Shown: positions 8,729 to 17,567 of the stretch, one piece after another
Position numbering within the stretch: position 1 is the stretch's first letter
How the letters are laid out: every line of letters begins with the position of its first letter
Assembly: GCA_027487795.1 (NCBI GenBank)
Contig: JAIYCX010000039.1
Coordinates: forward strand, 481,811 to 545,810
Direction of reading: 5' to 3'
DNA from: Pseudomonadota bacterium
GTDB taxonomy: Bacteria > Bdellovibrionota_C > UBA2361 > SZUA-149 > DAOLCO01
Length of the DNA: 64,000 nucleotides
Translations under genes and position numbers: made by a program
Notes under the pieces: model-generated
What the model was told of the DNA's origin: nothing
Seen by the model: the letters and a program-made list of their open reading frames with translations, nothing else
The model's database searches: none

Positions 8729-9289
8729 TTAACAATCTTCTTGAACTCTAATATTTGTAGGATTTACTACAAATTCCAAACTATTCACTGCGTCCCCATT
8801 TCTTCTTGTACAAGACAAAGCAGGTACTACTCTTTTTCCCCTAGCTACTGTAGAAATTGAAATTGAACAGTTATAATTTTTTTCATCTGATTCGCTTACA
8901 TAAGCGCTGTATTCTGCTTGATTGTTACTCCCTGCGTATAGAAGCCCTCCAAAGCTTAACTGCCCATTAGCAGGAATAAATGACACTAGTGAGAATCTTT
9001 GCTCTCTACTAATATCAAACTTAAATTGACTAGTTGATGATGAGCTACTAGCAGCCCATTGAATTCTTTCATTAAAAGGAAAGTAAGTATAATTAGTAAG
9101 CACGCCACTAAGAGAACTTGAACTATTTCTAAGATACATTCTGTAATCACATCTGTTATGTAAAGTGAGCATTCTGCTAACACCGACATCTAAATTAAAT
9201 TCACTAAAAGCAGCATTTGCATTTCCAGAGCATAGTATTATTCCAGTAAACGTTAATAATGGAGCTAGATATTTTTTTAATTTTTTCAT
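8729..9289 (-). CDS. secreted protein of unknown function
   Basis: I do not recognise this family. The start is the ATG at 9289, preceded by GGGGA, which gives a clear Sec signal peptide (MKKLKKYLAPLLTFTGIILC then NANAAF, cleavage likely after ANA). The roughly 160-residue mature part has several cysteines (NRCDYRM, NYNCSIS, LSCTRRN and C-terminal EDC) that could form disulfides, and is rich in Ser and aromatics, suggesting an all-beta extracytoplasmic domain. It converges on the nitroreductase gene. Upstream sequence to the tRNA gene contains no other convincing gene. Confidence 0.7.
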   Translation of the reverse strand: MKKLKKYLAPLLTFTGIILCSGNANAAFSEFNLDVGVSRMLTLHNRCDYRMYLRNSSSSLSGVLTNYTYFPFNERIQWAASSSSSTSQFKFDISREQRFSLVSFIPANGQLSFGGLLYAGSNNQAEYSAYVSESDEKNYNCSISISTVARGKRVVPALSCTRRNGDAVNSLEFVVNPTNIRVQEDC

Positions 9290-9523
9290 ATTTCCCCAAC
9301 AACTGTTTATAATCAAATTGTAACACCTTAGTAATAGTTCGGTCATAATCGTCAAATTGTTGATGATCTGAAGCTAGAAGAAATTTTAATTTATTGAAAT
9401 ATGATCTAGTATTAAGAAAAAATATTAATTCAGAAGTTATATCGCGCTTACGATTGATTTTTAAGTTATCCGAATCTATCATAAGTATGGCATTATAGCA
9501 GTATACAGTAGCTCTAAAAAAAG

Positions 9524-9595
9524 CTGGGCGAGGAGGGATCGAACCTCCGAATGACTGGACCAAAACCAGTTGCCTTACCGCTTGGCGACCGCCCA
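9524..9595 (-). tRNA. tRNA-Gln (anticodon UUG)
   Basis: The minus strand folds into a complete cloverleaf. The acceptor stem is TGGGCGG paired with TCGCCCA. The anticodon stem is ACTGG/CCAGT around the loop TTTTGGT, giving anticodon TTG. The T-arm is GGAGG-TTCGATC-CCTCC. Discriminator base is G at 9524. The 3' CCA is not encoded; a T-run (9515-9522 complement) follows directly and probably terminates transcription. Its U34 is a substrate of MnmA, encoded at 60-1151. Confidence 0.96.
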
Positions 9596-9719
9596 ATATA
9601 CTAATTATAAAAACCAACTAAAAAACACTCAATAACTGTAATTTATATTATACAATTATCTCGCTCAATGTTTGAAATTTCAGAGCACTTAATCTTACAT
9701 AGCGACTTTACTTGTCAAA

Positions 9720-10784
9720 TTATTTAATAAATAATTTATCTACTGAAATAAAATACCCGTCTTTTTTCAGACCTTTTGCCGTATTTAATGCTGACTCTAT
9801 ATCACTAAATATACCAAAAATGGTAGTCCCACTACCAGATACTCCGTATGTAACTGGACTTCCATTACAAATATGCCTCATCCCGGCTTCTATTTCTTGA
9901 GAAATAGAGAGTACATTTTCTTCAAAATGGTTTATTATTTTAAATGGCTGCTGATTAGCTGGCTCTTCCTTCCCTTGCCCTAAAGAGATTAACTTCTTAA
10001 CATTATTTAAGCCTAATTCTAAATCATTTAAATGCTCTACAGAGAATAAGGATTCACTATCTGATGTGACACTTGTTCTATTTAAATTTTGATAGGCTTC
10101 TTTTGTTCTTGAACCTTCTGGAACTTTATATAAGAGACAGTATAGAGGTTTCTTCTGATTCTCCTCTGAAAGAGAATGCAGTTCTTCATTATGAAAAGCA
10201 CCGTTATATGTGCTTAACTGAATACTATTTTTAATACATAAGACACAGTCTTGCCCAACTTGTTGAGCTATTTCTAGTCTATGATTTAAGGCTACATTTT
10301 GTATATCTGAAACAAGATTAATAATGGCCGCGGCATCAGCACTTCCTCCACCAAGACCTGCAAAAATGGGTATTCTTTTTAAAAGATGAATATTTAACCT
10401 AACGCCTCTTAGATCAAAGTAACTTGATTCTGAAATAACTTTTAGAGCTTTGTTAATTAAATTATTATCCGAGGCTAAATCCCCTACTATGCTTTCATCT
10501 TGTATATGATCTCTTAAAGACTGTTCTATTTCTACTTTTAAGGTCCATGAAAAACTATTTTTTCTTTCTGGTATTGCCGGTAGCGAGAGTCCAGACTCTT
10601 TGTAAGTATCAACTTCAGTATTTAATATTTCTTCAACTTCAACTGTTATGTCATCTGCGAGATTTGTTCTCGCTGTTATAGTCTTCAAAGAATGATAATC
10701 TGAATTCTTGAGCTTTTTACCCACTAAAAGAAGTAGATTAATCTTTGCTAGAGCTCTTATAGAGTATGTTTTAGTAATAATCAT
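9720..10784 (-). CDS. ispE: 4-diphosphocytidyl-2-C-methyl-D-erythritol kinase
   Basis: IspE phosphorylates CDP-methylerythritol in the non-mevalonate isoprenoid pathway. It is a GHMP kinase: the N-terminal ALAKINLLLLVGKK and DYHSLKT follow the family AKINLxLxV and DGYHxLxT. The ATP loop PIFAGLGGGSADAAA lies at about 139-153, and a C-terminal glycine motif VSGSGTTIFGIF is present. At 354 residues it is about 60 longer than usual because of extra loops (around residues 50-80 and 210-270). The GADVPFF segment reads GQDCVLCI here, a divergence worth noting, but the call is secure. It appears monocistronic. Confidence 0.92.
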   Translation of the reverse strand: MIITKTYSIRALAKINLLLLVGKKLKNSDYHSLKTITARTNLADDITVEVEEILNTEVDTYKESGLSLPAIPERKNSFSWTLKVEIEQSLRDHIQDESIVGDLASDNNLINKALKVISESSYFDLRGVRLNIHLLKRIPIFAGLGGGSADAAAIINLVSDIQNVALNHRLEIAQQVGQDCVLCIKNSIQLSTYNGAFHNEELHSLSEENQKKPLYCLLYKVPEGSRTKEAYQNLNRTSVTSDSESLFSVEHLNDLELGLNNVKKLISLGQGKEEPANQQPFKIINHFEENVLSISQEIEAGMRHICNGSPVTYGVSGSGTTIFGIFSDIESALNTAKGLKKDGYFISVDKLFIK

Positions 10785-11009
10785 GACTGATTTAATCTTC
10801 TATGCGAATTAAAAAAAATTATTGATCAAATTGTTGAAACTCTGCTAAGTCTCTTTAATCTAAGATTATAGCAACTATATGTAATTTAGCAGTTTAAATT
10901 ACATAGCTATATTAGATTGCTTTTGTTTCAAAGTGAAATTTCTAGGTAAACATTACCTTAAATTTCGCTGAAATTTTTATAGACGATAAATTATTTTATG
11001 TGGTGATGT
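10785..11009. other. divergent intergenic region with two hairpins
   Basis: This region lies between ispE (minus) and the zinc-ribbon gene (plus). At 10935-10966 an imperfect hairpin pairs GAAATTTCTAGGTAA with TTACCTTAAATTTC around a very short loop. At about 10876-10905 TATGTAATTT pairs with AAATTACATA. Either could be a leader structure of the small downstream gene. I recognise no riboswitch class. Confidence 0.4.
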
Positions 11010-11204
11010 ATGGAGGGGCAAAATTCTTTCCCGAAATGTCAGAAGTGTAACCAAGGAGTTTTAATTCCTTTGTCAGACTACGGACAAGAAGGTTCAACAA
11101 TTAAGTACAAGGCTTGGGCTTGTACAAATCCAGAGTGTGGTTTTTCTCTTAGAATAGATAAGGGAGAAGTCTGCTACGGAAGAAAAATTCAGCCTAAGAA
11201 CTAG
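11010..11204 (+). CDS. small zinc-ribbon protein
   Basis: A 64-residue protein with CQKC (residues 10-13) and CTNPEC (38-43). These four cysteines are spaced as a treble-clef or rubredoxin-like zinc ribbon, and the Lys/Gly-rich tail ends KIQPKN. Such proteins are often nucleic-acid-binding or accessory subunits; the partner is not evident. It stands alone, converging on the lipoprotein gene that ends 5 bp downstream. Confidence 0.7.
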   Translation: MEGQNSFPKCQKCNQGVLIPLSDYGQEGSTIKYKAWACTNPECGFSLRIDKGEVCYGRKIQPKN

Positions 11205-11208
11205 AAGA

Positions 11209-12111
11209 CTATAAGTTAGACTTTAGTAGTCTAACGTAGGGAACAAATCGACCGCCCTTAATGTTAGGGACGGTCTTCCCTACGTTTACTTCAAATGGTA
11301 TTTTTACATTACCATCCTTGACTTCGCCGTCTTTGATGTAATTAGTAAAATCTAATTCATCTTCTTCAATTCTCTTTTTTTCATTATCAGCCGGGATTGC
11401 AGGCACCTTACCATCTGGCACATAAACCAGAGAAAAAGCCATTTTTAATTCTCTATTTTTGTCTTCAGCTCTTACAAAGCTAACTGGCAGCACTAAGTAT
11501 CCAGAAATACCAAGTTTCTTATTATTGCCAACTGTCTCCTCTATCAACTCTATATTTTCAAGATGAGGATCAGAATATTTTTCTGATTTTTCTTCTATTT
11601 TTTCTTCTATGGTAGCAAGCTTTGGCTCTGGGGCTTCTATAATAGCAGGCTTTGGTGACTCATCCATTAAACTATTTTCTATCGACTCTGCTACTACCTT
11701 TTTACCTTCTTCACCGTAGTAACAGACTATATCAAAATCAGTAATGCCATCGATAGAAGTTTGAAAGTAGACGGCTGTTTTTGAACCAATAATTGTTAAT
11801 TCATTTGGAATAATATCTGATAATCTCTGATATTGTTCCTCTTTTATTTTTTCTCCGTCTCTAGTTTTAATAGCGATAACGACATTTTTAGATTCTAAAA
11901 TATCTTTAGTGTCTAGAATTATTTTTAAATATAGAATTCTATCCCCGACATAAGCTTGGGTCATCTCAAGTGAAACTGGATCTTTTACAGCTTCTTCTCT
12001 AATTTGAGTAGGCTCTGACTCTTTATTATGATTTATTTCATTAGAGATTGCACAAGAACTTAGTACAATACAAAAACTAAAATTTCTTAATAACTTCAAT
12101 GTCGTTAGCAA
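11209..12111 (-). CDS. lipoprotein of unknown function
   Basis: The 300-residue product has a type-II signal: a hydrophobic stretch ending VLSSC (lipobox, lipidated Cys about residue 20). A charged, Glu/Lys-rich linker (about residues 160-190) follows. The C-terminal domain (about 190-300) contains LGISGYLVLPVSFVRAEDKNR and ends in FVPYVRLLKSNL. I recognise no named family. It is the last of three same-strand envelope genes (12601-13032, 12135-12566, then this one) that probably form one transcript. Confidence 0.72.
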   Translation of the reverse strand: MLTTLKLLRNFSFCIVLSSCAISNEINHNKESEPTQIREEAVKDPVSLEMTQAYVGDRILYLKIILDTKDILESKNVVIAIKTRDGEKIKEEQYQRLSDIIPNELTIIGSKTAVYFQTSIDGITDFDIVCYYGEEGKKVVAESIENSLMDESPKPAIIEAPEPKLATIEEKIEEKSEKYSDPHLENIELIEETVGNNKKLGISGYLVLPVSFVRAEDKNRELKMAFSLVYVPDGKVPAIPADNEKKRIEEDELDFTNYIKDGEVKDGNVKIPFEVNVGKTVPNIKGGRFVPYVRLLKSNL

Positions 12112-12134
12112 ATTTATTTTTATTAATTAAAAAT

Positions 12135-12566
12135 TTACTTACCAAAAGTTAACTTATCAATTTTCCAGCCTTCATCGCTTGCGTCATAAACCCATTCAAA
12201 TTGAAATATTTCTGACTCAACTGCATAAGTTGGTGCACTAAAAGATTGTACCTGAATAACCTGATAAGCTGTTTTAAAATCATCCCCGAAATCTAGTTCA
12301 GTTTCTTTAACTTCTTTTATTTTACGTTCTCTATATGCAGTAGATAAATCTCTTAGAATTTTATCTCGAGAAGAAATAGTAGTCTTAGGCGCAACTTCCA
12401 TAAATTCAGACCAAGAAACAGCTTTTACTATTTTTGCTGAAACCATTCTCAATTCATTCATTCTGCCTTCATCACCCATAGTGCTGTACTTTATGTATGA
12501 ACAAGAACAGATTACTAATAAACTACTTAATAAAATAGCTTGGGAAATTTTTGATATATTTTTCAT
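12135..12566 (-). CDS. small lipoprotein
   Basis: The start is the ATG at 12566, where the signal sequence MKNISKISQAILLSSLLVIC begins; an in-frame ATG further upstream would bury it. The lipobox is VICSC. After the Cys comes SYIKYSTMGDEGR, echoing the SSIYYSTMEKFG that follows the lipid Cys of the DUF2959 lipoprotein at 15981. The rest (to residue 143) looks like a small alpha/beta domain ending WKIDKLTFGK, reminiscent of short DUF4878/NTF2-like lipoproteins, but I cannot assign it. It sits between the genes at 12601 and 11209. Confidence 0.7.
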   Translation of the reverse strand: MKNISKISQAILLSSLLVICSCSYIKYSTMGDEGRMNELRMVSAKIVKAVSWSEFMEVAPKTTISSRDKILRDLSTAYRERKIKEVKETELDFGDDFKTAYQVIQVQSFSAPTYAVESEIFQFEWVYDASDEGWKIDKLTFGK

Positions 12567-12600
12567 AATTTTACTTTTTAGTATCTTAAATATTTGAGAG

Positions 12601-13032
12601 CTATTCAGGGACAGTATCAAGTAGAGAGTTTAGTTCATCTCTATCTGATTTTGTTAAATGGTCTTCTGCTTTATTTATTCTTTGTTTTTTTTCTATTTCT
12701 CTTTTTGTTGCTGTTCTAGATTCTTCTTCATCTGACTTTGGGAACCCCCAAAAAATAGCTCTAGAACTTTCAGATTTGCTAGCTACTTTATTTGAACTTT
12801 TACTTCCGGAATACTCAGATCCTTTGGTACCTGAAAATATATTACCCGTTATATCCTTAAAGCTCAGCTCTTTTAAATTAAGCTCTTTTCCCTCATTAAA
12901 TTTCTTCTCTATGTACTTTTTAATTCCGCCATGATTTTTAGTCAGTGGATAAGCCCCTACAAGAACTACTCCAAGTCCAAAAAGCATAATAACAAATCTT
13001 TGAAATAATGAGGCTTCGTCGTTTTTACCCAT
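12601..13032 (-). CDS. single-pass membrane protein, hypothetical
   Basis: A 143-residue product with one N-terminal transmembrane segment (FVIMLFGLGVVLVGAYPL, about 13-30). A long hydrophilic Ser/Lys/Glu-rich tail follows, probably largely disordered. No family is recognised. It is first in the run of three minus-strand envelope genes and divergent from the SDR gene, whose start lies about 40 bp away. Confidence 0.6.
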   Translation of the reverse strand: MGKNDEASLFQRFVIMLFGLGVVLVGAYPLTKNHGGIKKYIEKKFNEGKELNLKELSFKDITGNIFSGTKGSEYSGSKSSNKVASKSESSRAIFWGFPKSDEEESRTATKREIEKKQRINKAEDHLTKSDRDELNSLLDTVPE

Positions 13033-13073
13033 ATGGGTTCTGTGTTAATGTATGATTAAAATAATAATATAGT

Positions 13074-13934
13074 ATGTTCACTATGGAAACGTCCACAACT
13101 TTAAATACAAAACAGATCGCTAAAAGAAAGGCAACTCTTATAACTGGAGCTTCATCTGGAATAGGATTTGAGTTTGCTCATAGTATTGCTGATAAATATG
13201 ACTCTGACATTATTCTAGTTGCTAGGCGTGAGGACCGATTAATTAAGCTAACAGAGATTTTAAGCAAGAAAATAAAAAGTAAGAATAAAAATAGATCAGT
13301 TTATTATTTTGCTGTAGATCTCTCGAACGAACAACAACTCGATAAACTAATTAAAGATATTAGTGATAAAAATTTGTTTGTTAATCTACTAATTAACAAT
13401 GCTGGTTTTGGCAGTTACGGCACCTTTGAAGAGACTTCACTTCCTAGAGAATTAGAAATGATAGATCTCAATATCAAAGCTATAGTTCATTTATGCCATT
13501 TCTTCTCTAAAGAAATGATAGAGAAAAAAGAAGGCGAAATAATTAATGTGAGCTCTATGGCTAGCTTTCAAGGCCTTCCCTACTTGGCTGTTTATGCTGC
13601 AACAAAAGCTTTTGTCACTAGCTTCTCGCTGGCACTCGCGTCTGAGCTTAGTCAATACAACATTAAAGTACAGGCACTATGTCCTGGGCCAGTTCAGACT
13701 GAATTTGTGAATGTCTCAGGCTTTCCAGATAAGATCTCTGTTTTACCCAGCTTTTCTGCTCACGATGTGGCTGAATTGTCCTTAAGGAGGCTGAAAAACA
13801 CTGGTTGTTGCAACTCTAGGATAGTTATCCCTGGGTTTATGAACTGTATTCTAGCCCAACTTAATCGCTTACTTCCTAGATATTTGGCAACAGATATAGC
13901 CATGAAAGTACTTAAGAAGAAATTCAAGAAATAA
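13074..13934 (+). CDS. short-chain dehydrogenase/reductase (DltE-like)
   Basis: A classical NAD(P)-dependent SDR of 286 residues. The dinucleotide motif TGASSGIG lies at about 24-31. ARREDR suggests NADPH preference. INNAGFG and the catalytic Ser (NVSSMASFQG) and YAATK (Tyr/Lys) are all present, followed by PGPVQTEF. The C-terminus (CILAQLNRLLPRYLATDIAMKVLKKK) resembles DltE-type SDRs. The substrate is unknown. ATG at 13083 (METSTT) is an alternative start. It stands divergent to the envelope gene trio and about 100 bp before speA. Confidence 0.88.
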   Translation: MFTMETSTTLNTKQIAKRKATLITGASSGIGFEFAHSIADKYDSDIILVARREDRLIKLTEILSKKIKSKNKNRSVYYFAVDLSNEQQLDKLIKDISDKNLFVNLLINNAGFGSYGTFEETSLPRELEMIDLNIKAIVHLCHFFSKEMIEKKEGEIINVSSMASFQGLPYLAVYAATKAFVTSFSLALASELSQYNIKVQALCPGPVQTEFVNVSGFPDKISVLPSFSAHDVAELSLRRLKNTGCCNSRIVIPGFMNCILAQLNRLLPRYLATDIAMKVLKKKFKK

Positions 13935-14034
13935 GGCCTTATTAATTCACCAAAGTTGTAGACATTTTAAGGTAAAAGCTGATAGATCGTCTGGTTTTAT
14001 TTTTTGCATTAAACCTCATTAATTAGTACCGCAA

Positions 14035-15960
14035 ATGAACGACATCGCACACTGGAATACTGAAAGAAGCAGAAGCCTATACGGAATTGAAAACTGGGGC
14101 GCTGGGTACTTTGATATCAATCAAGAAGGGAATATTTCTGTTACCCCTGATGGACCAGAGGGTCCTAAAATTGATTTGTATAAATTAGTTCAAGCTGTTG
14201 AAGAAAGAGACATAGAGCTTCCTGTGCTTTTTAGATTCAATGGTATTTTAAGACACAGAGTTAAAAGTCTATACAGTGCATTTCAAAATGCAATTAAAGA
14301 ATTCGGCTACGAAGGAACATATCGACCGACCTACCCTATTAAAGTAAATCAGATGAGACAAGTTGTTGACGTAGTCAGAACAGCTTCTGAAGATATTGCT
14401 ATGGGACTAGAAGTTGGAAGTAAGCCAGAGCTTATTGCAGTTCTTGGCGTACCTTCAGATGCAGACTCTCTTCTACTTTGTAATGGGTACAAAGATTCTC
14501 ATTATATTGAGCTTGCTCTGATGAGTAAGAAAGTTGGAAGAAGACCAATTATTATAGTTGAAAAGCAATCCGAATTAAAACTTATTTTAGAAGTTGCAGA
14601 TAAAGTTGGAGTCGAGCCAGAAATTGGAATTCGACTAAAACTCGCTGGTAAAGGCGCTGGGAGATGGGAAAGATCAGGTGGAGATCGTGCTAAATTTGGT
14701 TTAACTATTGGTGAAGTTGTAGAGTGCGTAAGAGAACTTAAAAGAAGCAATAAATTAGGCGCTCTTCGCTTAATACATTTCCATGCTGGTAGTCAGCTTA
14801 CTACGATATCAAGCTTAGGGTCTTCATTAAAAGAAGCTGCTCAAGTTTATGTACAACTAAAAAAAGATTGCCCTAATTTAACTATGATGGATGTCGGTGG
14901 TGGGCTTGGAGTTGATTATGACGGGTCAAAGTCTAACTTTTCTTCTTCTATGAATTATACAATAGAAGAGTACGCAAGAGATGTTGTTTGGATAATTCAC
15001 GACATTTGCAATAAAGCAAAAGTAAGCGCTCCTGATATAGTTACGGAGTCAGGTAGAGCTACAGTTGCCTACCATTCACTACTAGTCTTTGATGTACTAG
15101 GAATTGCAAATACATTTGGCAATCCTTGTGACCCAGATGCAGTTATGGAACTAACCCAAGAACCTATCGTTCATAACCTAGCAGGAATATTAAAAGATCT
15201 AAGTCCTAAAAACTGCCAAGAAGGACTACATGATGCTATCGAACTCAGAAATGAAACTATTCAAAAGTTTAATCTAGGGCTTGTCACTATAGAAGATAGA
15301 GCTCTAGCAGAGCAATGTTACTGGGCGGTATTAACTTCTGTTTGCAAACATGCGCAGTCTTTAAGCTATATCCCTGAAGATTTAGAAAAACTTCCTTCTA
15401 TGCTTACTGATACTTACTTCTGTAATCTTTCTATATTTCAATCTCTTCCCGATAGCTGGGCGATACAACAGATCTTCCCAATTACTCCGCTACATAGACT
15501 AGCAGAAGAGCCTTCAGAACCAGTAGTTTTAGCAGATATTACCTGTGACTCTGATGGATCAATAGACAGATTTGCTGATCTTAGAGATGTTAAAAGGTAC
15601 TTACCTGCTCATAAGTTACAAACTGGGGACAGATACTACTTTGTAGCATTTCTAGTTGGAGCTTATCAGGAAATTCTAGGTGATATGCATAACTTATTTG
15701 GTGATACCAATGCTGTTCACGTAGAAGTTGGTCTAGATGGTAGCCCTGAATTTTCTACAGTTGTTACTGGGGATACAGTAGAAGAAGTATTAAAATATGT
15801 TGATTTTGAAAAGGAAGAACTTTGTCATCATTGGAGATCAGTACTAGAAGTGGCAGTTTCAAAAGGTAATATCTCTGCTATAGAAAGTGGTGAGATGTAT
15901 AGAAGATATCAGAGATCTTTTGATTCTTATACTTATTTAAATTCAACACCGGTGGCTTAA
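14035..15960 (+). CDS. speA: biosynthetic arginine decarboxylase
   Basis: A PLP fold-III decarboxylase that converts arginine to agmatine, the first step of polyamine synthesis. It has 641 residues, as expected. PLP lysine K103 lies in TYPIKVNQ. RLKLAGKGAGRWERSGGDRAKFG and HFHAGSQ are conserved, as is MDVGGGLGVDYDGS (phosphate-binding glycines). TESGRA and the C-terminal active-site segment ITCDSDGSIDRF (about 500) complete the set. No agmatine-processing genes lie beside it. The downstream DUF2959 lipoprotein begins 20 bp later and may be co-transcribed. Confidence 0.97.
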   Translation: MNDIAHWNTERSRSLYGIENWGAGYFDINQEGNISVTPDGPEGPKIDLYKLVQAVEERDIELPVLFRFNGILRHRVKSLYSAFQNAIKEFGYEGTYRPTYPIKVNQMRQVVDVVRTASEDIAMGLEVGSKPELIAVLGVPSDADSLLLCNGYKDSHYIELALMSKKVGRRPIIIVEKQSELKLILEVADKVGVEPEIGIRLKLAGKGAGRWERSGGDRAKFGLTIGEVVECVRELKRSNKLGALRLIHFHAGSQLTTISSLGSSLKEAAQVYVQLKKDCPNLTMMDVGGGLGVDYDGSKSNFSSSMNYTIEEYARDVVWIIHDICNKAKVSAPDIVTESGRATVAYHSLLVFDVLGIANTFGNPCDPDAVMELTQEPIVHNLAGILKDLSPKNCQEGLHDAIELRNETIQKFNLGLVTIEDRALAEQCYWAVLTSVCKHAQSLSYIPEDLEKLPSMLTDTYFCNLSIFQSLPDSWAIQQIFPITPLHRLAEEPSEPVVLADITCDSDGSIDRFADLRDVKRYLPAHKLQTGDRYYFVAFLVGAYQEILGDMHNLFGDTNAVHVEVGLDGSPEFSTVVTGDTVEEVLKYVDFEKEELCHHWRSVLEVAVSKGNISAIESGEMYRRYQRSFDSYTYLNSTPVA

Positions 15961-15980
15961 AACTTAGCAGCTTAGTAATT

Positions 15981-16619
15981 ATGAAATCAAAATTTTTATC
16001 CTTAATTCTAATTCTAACTCTCACAAGCTGTAGTTCAATTTACTACTCTACTATGGAGAAGTTTGGAATTGAGAAAAGAGATATTTTTATTTCTAGAATT
16101 AAAGCTGCAAGAGACAGTCAACAAGATACGAAGAAGCAATTTAAAGATGCACTTGAAGAGTACCGTTCTATAGTAGAGGTAAAAGGCGGAGACTTAGAAA
16201 AAACATATGATAAATTAAGTGGAGTTCTTGAAGACTGTGAATCACAGGCTACTGAGGTAAAAGGCAAAGTTCAAAAGGTAAGAGACGTAGCTGTAAAATT
16301 ATTTGCTGAATGGAAAGAAGAAATCAGTGAGTACTCAAACGAAACTTACAAAAAAGATAGCCAAGAAAAATTAGAACACTCTAAAGCTGAGTATGCTAAA
16401 ATGATGGGTTCAATGAAGATTGCAGTTGATAGATTAGATCCAGCAATAAAACCTCTAAAAGATTCAGTGCTTTATTTAAAGCATAATTTAAATGCAAAAG
16501 CGGTATCAAGCCTTGATACAGAATTGGTTAAAATTGAAAGTAAGGTTGATGAGCTGATAGTTGAAGTTAACAGAGCGATTGATGACTCTGAAAAGTTTAT
16601 TACTGAATTTAAGCAATAA
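15981..16619 (+). CDS. DUF2959-family lipoprotein
   Basis: A 212-residue lipoprotein with lipobox LTSC (Cys about 17) followed by SSIYYSTMEKFGIEKRD, the diagnostic opening of DUF2959. The remainder is an almost wholly helical coiled coil (QFKDALEEYRSIVEVKGGDLE, then SVLYLKHNLNAKAVSSL), all matching the family pattern. Function is unknown; it is periplasm-facing and probably outer-membrane anchored. It lies 20 bp after speA on the same strand. A possible weak terminator (GCTCCT...AGGAGC, long loop) lies at 16627-16671. Confidence 0.85.
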   Translation: MKSKFLSLILILTLTSCSSIYYSTMEKFGIEKRDIFISRIKAARDSQQDTKKQFKDALEEYRSIVEVKGGDLEKTYDKLSGVLEDCESQATEVKGKVQKVRDVAVKLFAEWKEEISEYSNETYKKDSQEKLEHSKAEYAKMMGSMKIAVDRLDPAIKPLKDSVLYLKHNLNAKAVSSLDTELVKIESKVDELIVEVNRAIDDSEKFITEFKQ

Positions 16620-16687
16620 AAAAGCTCCTGAAGTCTTAACTGTAAAATACAATTGAAAACCTAGGAGCCTATTCCACAGACTAGGAC

Positions 16688-17335
16688 TTAGTATTTTGGA
16701 TAAGTCCAAGGAATATGGTCATGGCGCCAAATTTTGTCATAACAAATTCTTTCTTCTTCAGATTCGATAAAAGCGTGACCATTCTTGCTGAGGCGATTAT
16801 ACCACCATTGACAATCTGAAAGAGTAGCATTGCCCATACCTGGTAAAGGTCTTGACTGAGGACCGATATGAGCAGTAACAACTCTTATTGGCCCAGCTTC
16901 TATGATAACTGAAAGCAGATTGGTTTTTGCTGGCTTCCTATTTCTGATATATCTTCTATACATCTTTCCTCCTTCTTGATTAGGAACCAAGACACCATCA
17001 CTGTCACGATAAGGAGCAAAGAAGATATCAGATAGGTCGGAAAAGTTTGTTTGTATACACCTAAGTAATCCAAGCTCTTTTTTAAAGTCAACGGTTATTT
17101 GCAAACGATCAACAATTAAGTCAACAGGATTAGTTTTATCTATTCTGTGAAGTGCATTTTCTAGGATAGATCGGTTAATCTTTCCTGAATTTTTTAGCCC
17201 TCTACAAATATGGATACGATGTCCACGAACATAAATTGGACCTCCAGCACATGGACGATCATTTTTAATAATCTCCCATATTTCTTCTTCACTAAGTTCC
17301 TTTTTTGAATCACCAGCTACAAGACGAGTTCCCAT
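16688..17335 (-). CDS. hypothetical protein
   Basis: A 215-residue soluble protein with no signal peptide or membrane segment. It is rich in Arg, Cys and aromatic residues (GGKMYRRYIRNRKPAKTN, then IGPQSRPLPGMGNATLSDC). The tight HIG/RPLP region and the C-terminal WRHDHIPWTYPKY look like a compact enzyme or nuclease-like domain, but I cannot name a family. The start ATG at 17335 has no alternative nearby. It stands alone between convergent DUF2959 and the metalloprotease-like gene. Confidence 0.65.
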   Translation of the reverse strand: MGTRLVAGDSKKELSEEEIWEIIKNDRPCAGGPIYVRGHRIHICRGLKNSGKINRSILENALHRIDKTNPVDLIVDRLQITVDFKKELGLLRCIQTNFSDLSDIFFAPYRDSDGVLVPNQEGGKMYRRYIRNRKPAKTNLLSVIIEAGPIRVVTAHIGPQSRPLPGMGNATLSDCQWWYNRLSKNGHAFIESEEERICYDKIWRHDHIPWTYPKY

Positions 17336-17446
17336 TTTCCCACTCCGTCAAAAAAATGCTTTCTATATTTTCTAGGCTCCTCTGCCTAAAAATCCAGAAA
17401 ACTATCCTGAAAAGAACAGCACAAAAAACCTTAAATTAAGTCTTCA

Positions 17447-17493
17447 GGTGCCGAGTAGAATTATTTTTAAAATTAAAAAAACTACTCAGCACC
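17447..17493. repeat. inverted repeat
   Basis: GGTGCCGAGTAG pairs with CTACTCAGCACC (11 of 12 positions) around a 23-base AT loop. It lies upstream of the 16688-17335 gene. It could be a leader hairpin or operator; no U-tract follows. Confidence 0.4.
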
Positions 17494-17526
17494 GAGTTTA
17501 TTCCTCTACCCACTTTGATTTTATAT

Positions 17527-17567
17527 TAAAAAAGCTAGCTAATTAAAAGGGAAAAAGCAAACTAGCT
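17527..17567 (-). terminator. probable terminator of the metalloprotease-like gene
   Basis: On the minus strand, AGCTAG (overlapping the stop codon) pairs with CTAGCT about 20 bases later and is followed by a run of six T residues. The stem is short. Confidence 0.45.

Noticed and set aside
9204..9482. Possible 92-codon minus-strand gene (MIDSDNLKINRK...) between tRNA-Gln and the secreted-protein gene
   Set aside because: It overlaps the well-supported signal-peptide gene by about 85 bp in another frame, has no ribosome-binding site, and has no recognisable family.
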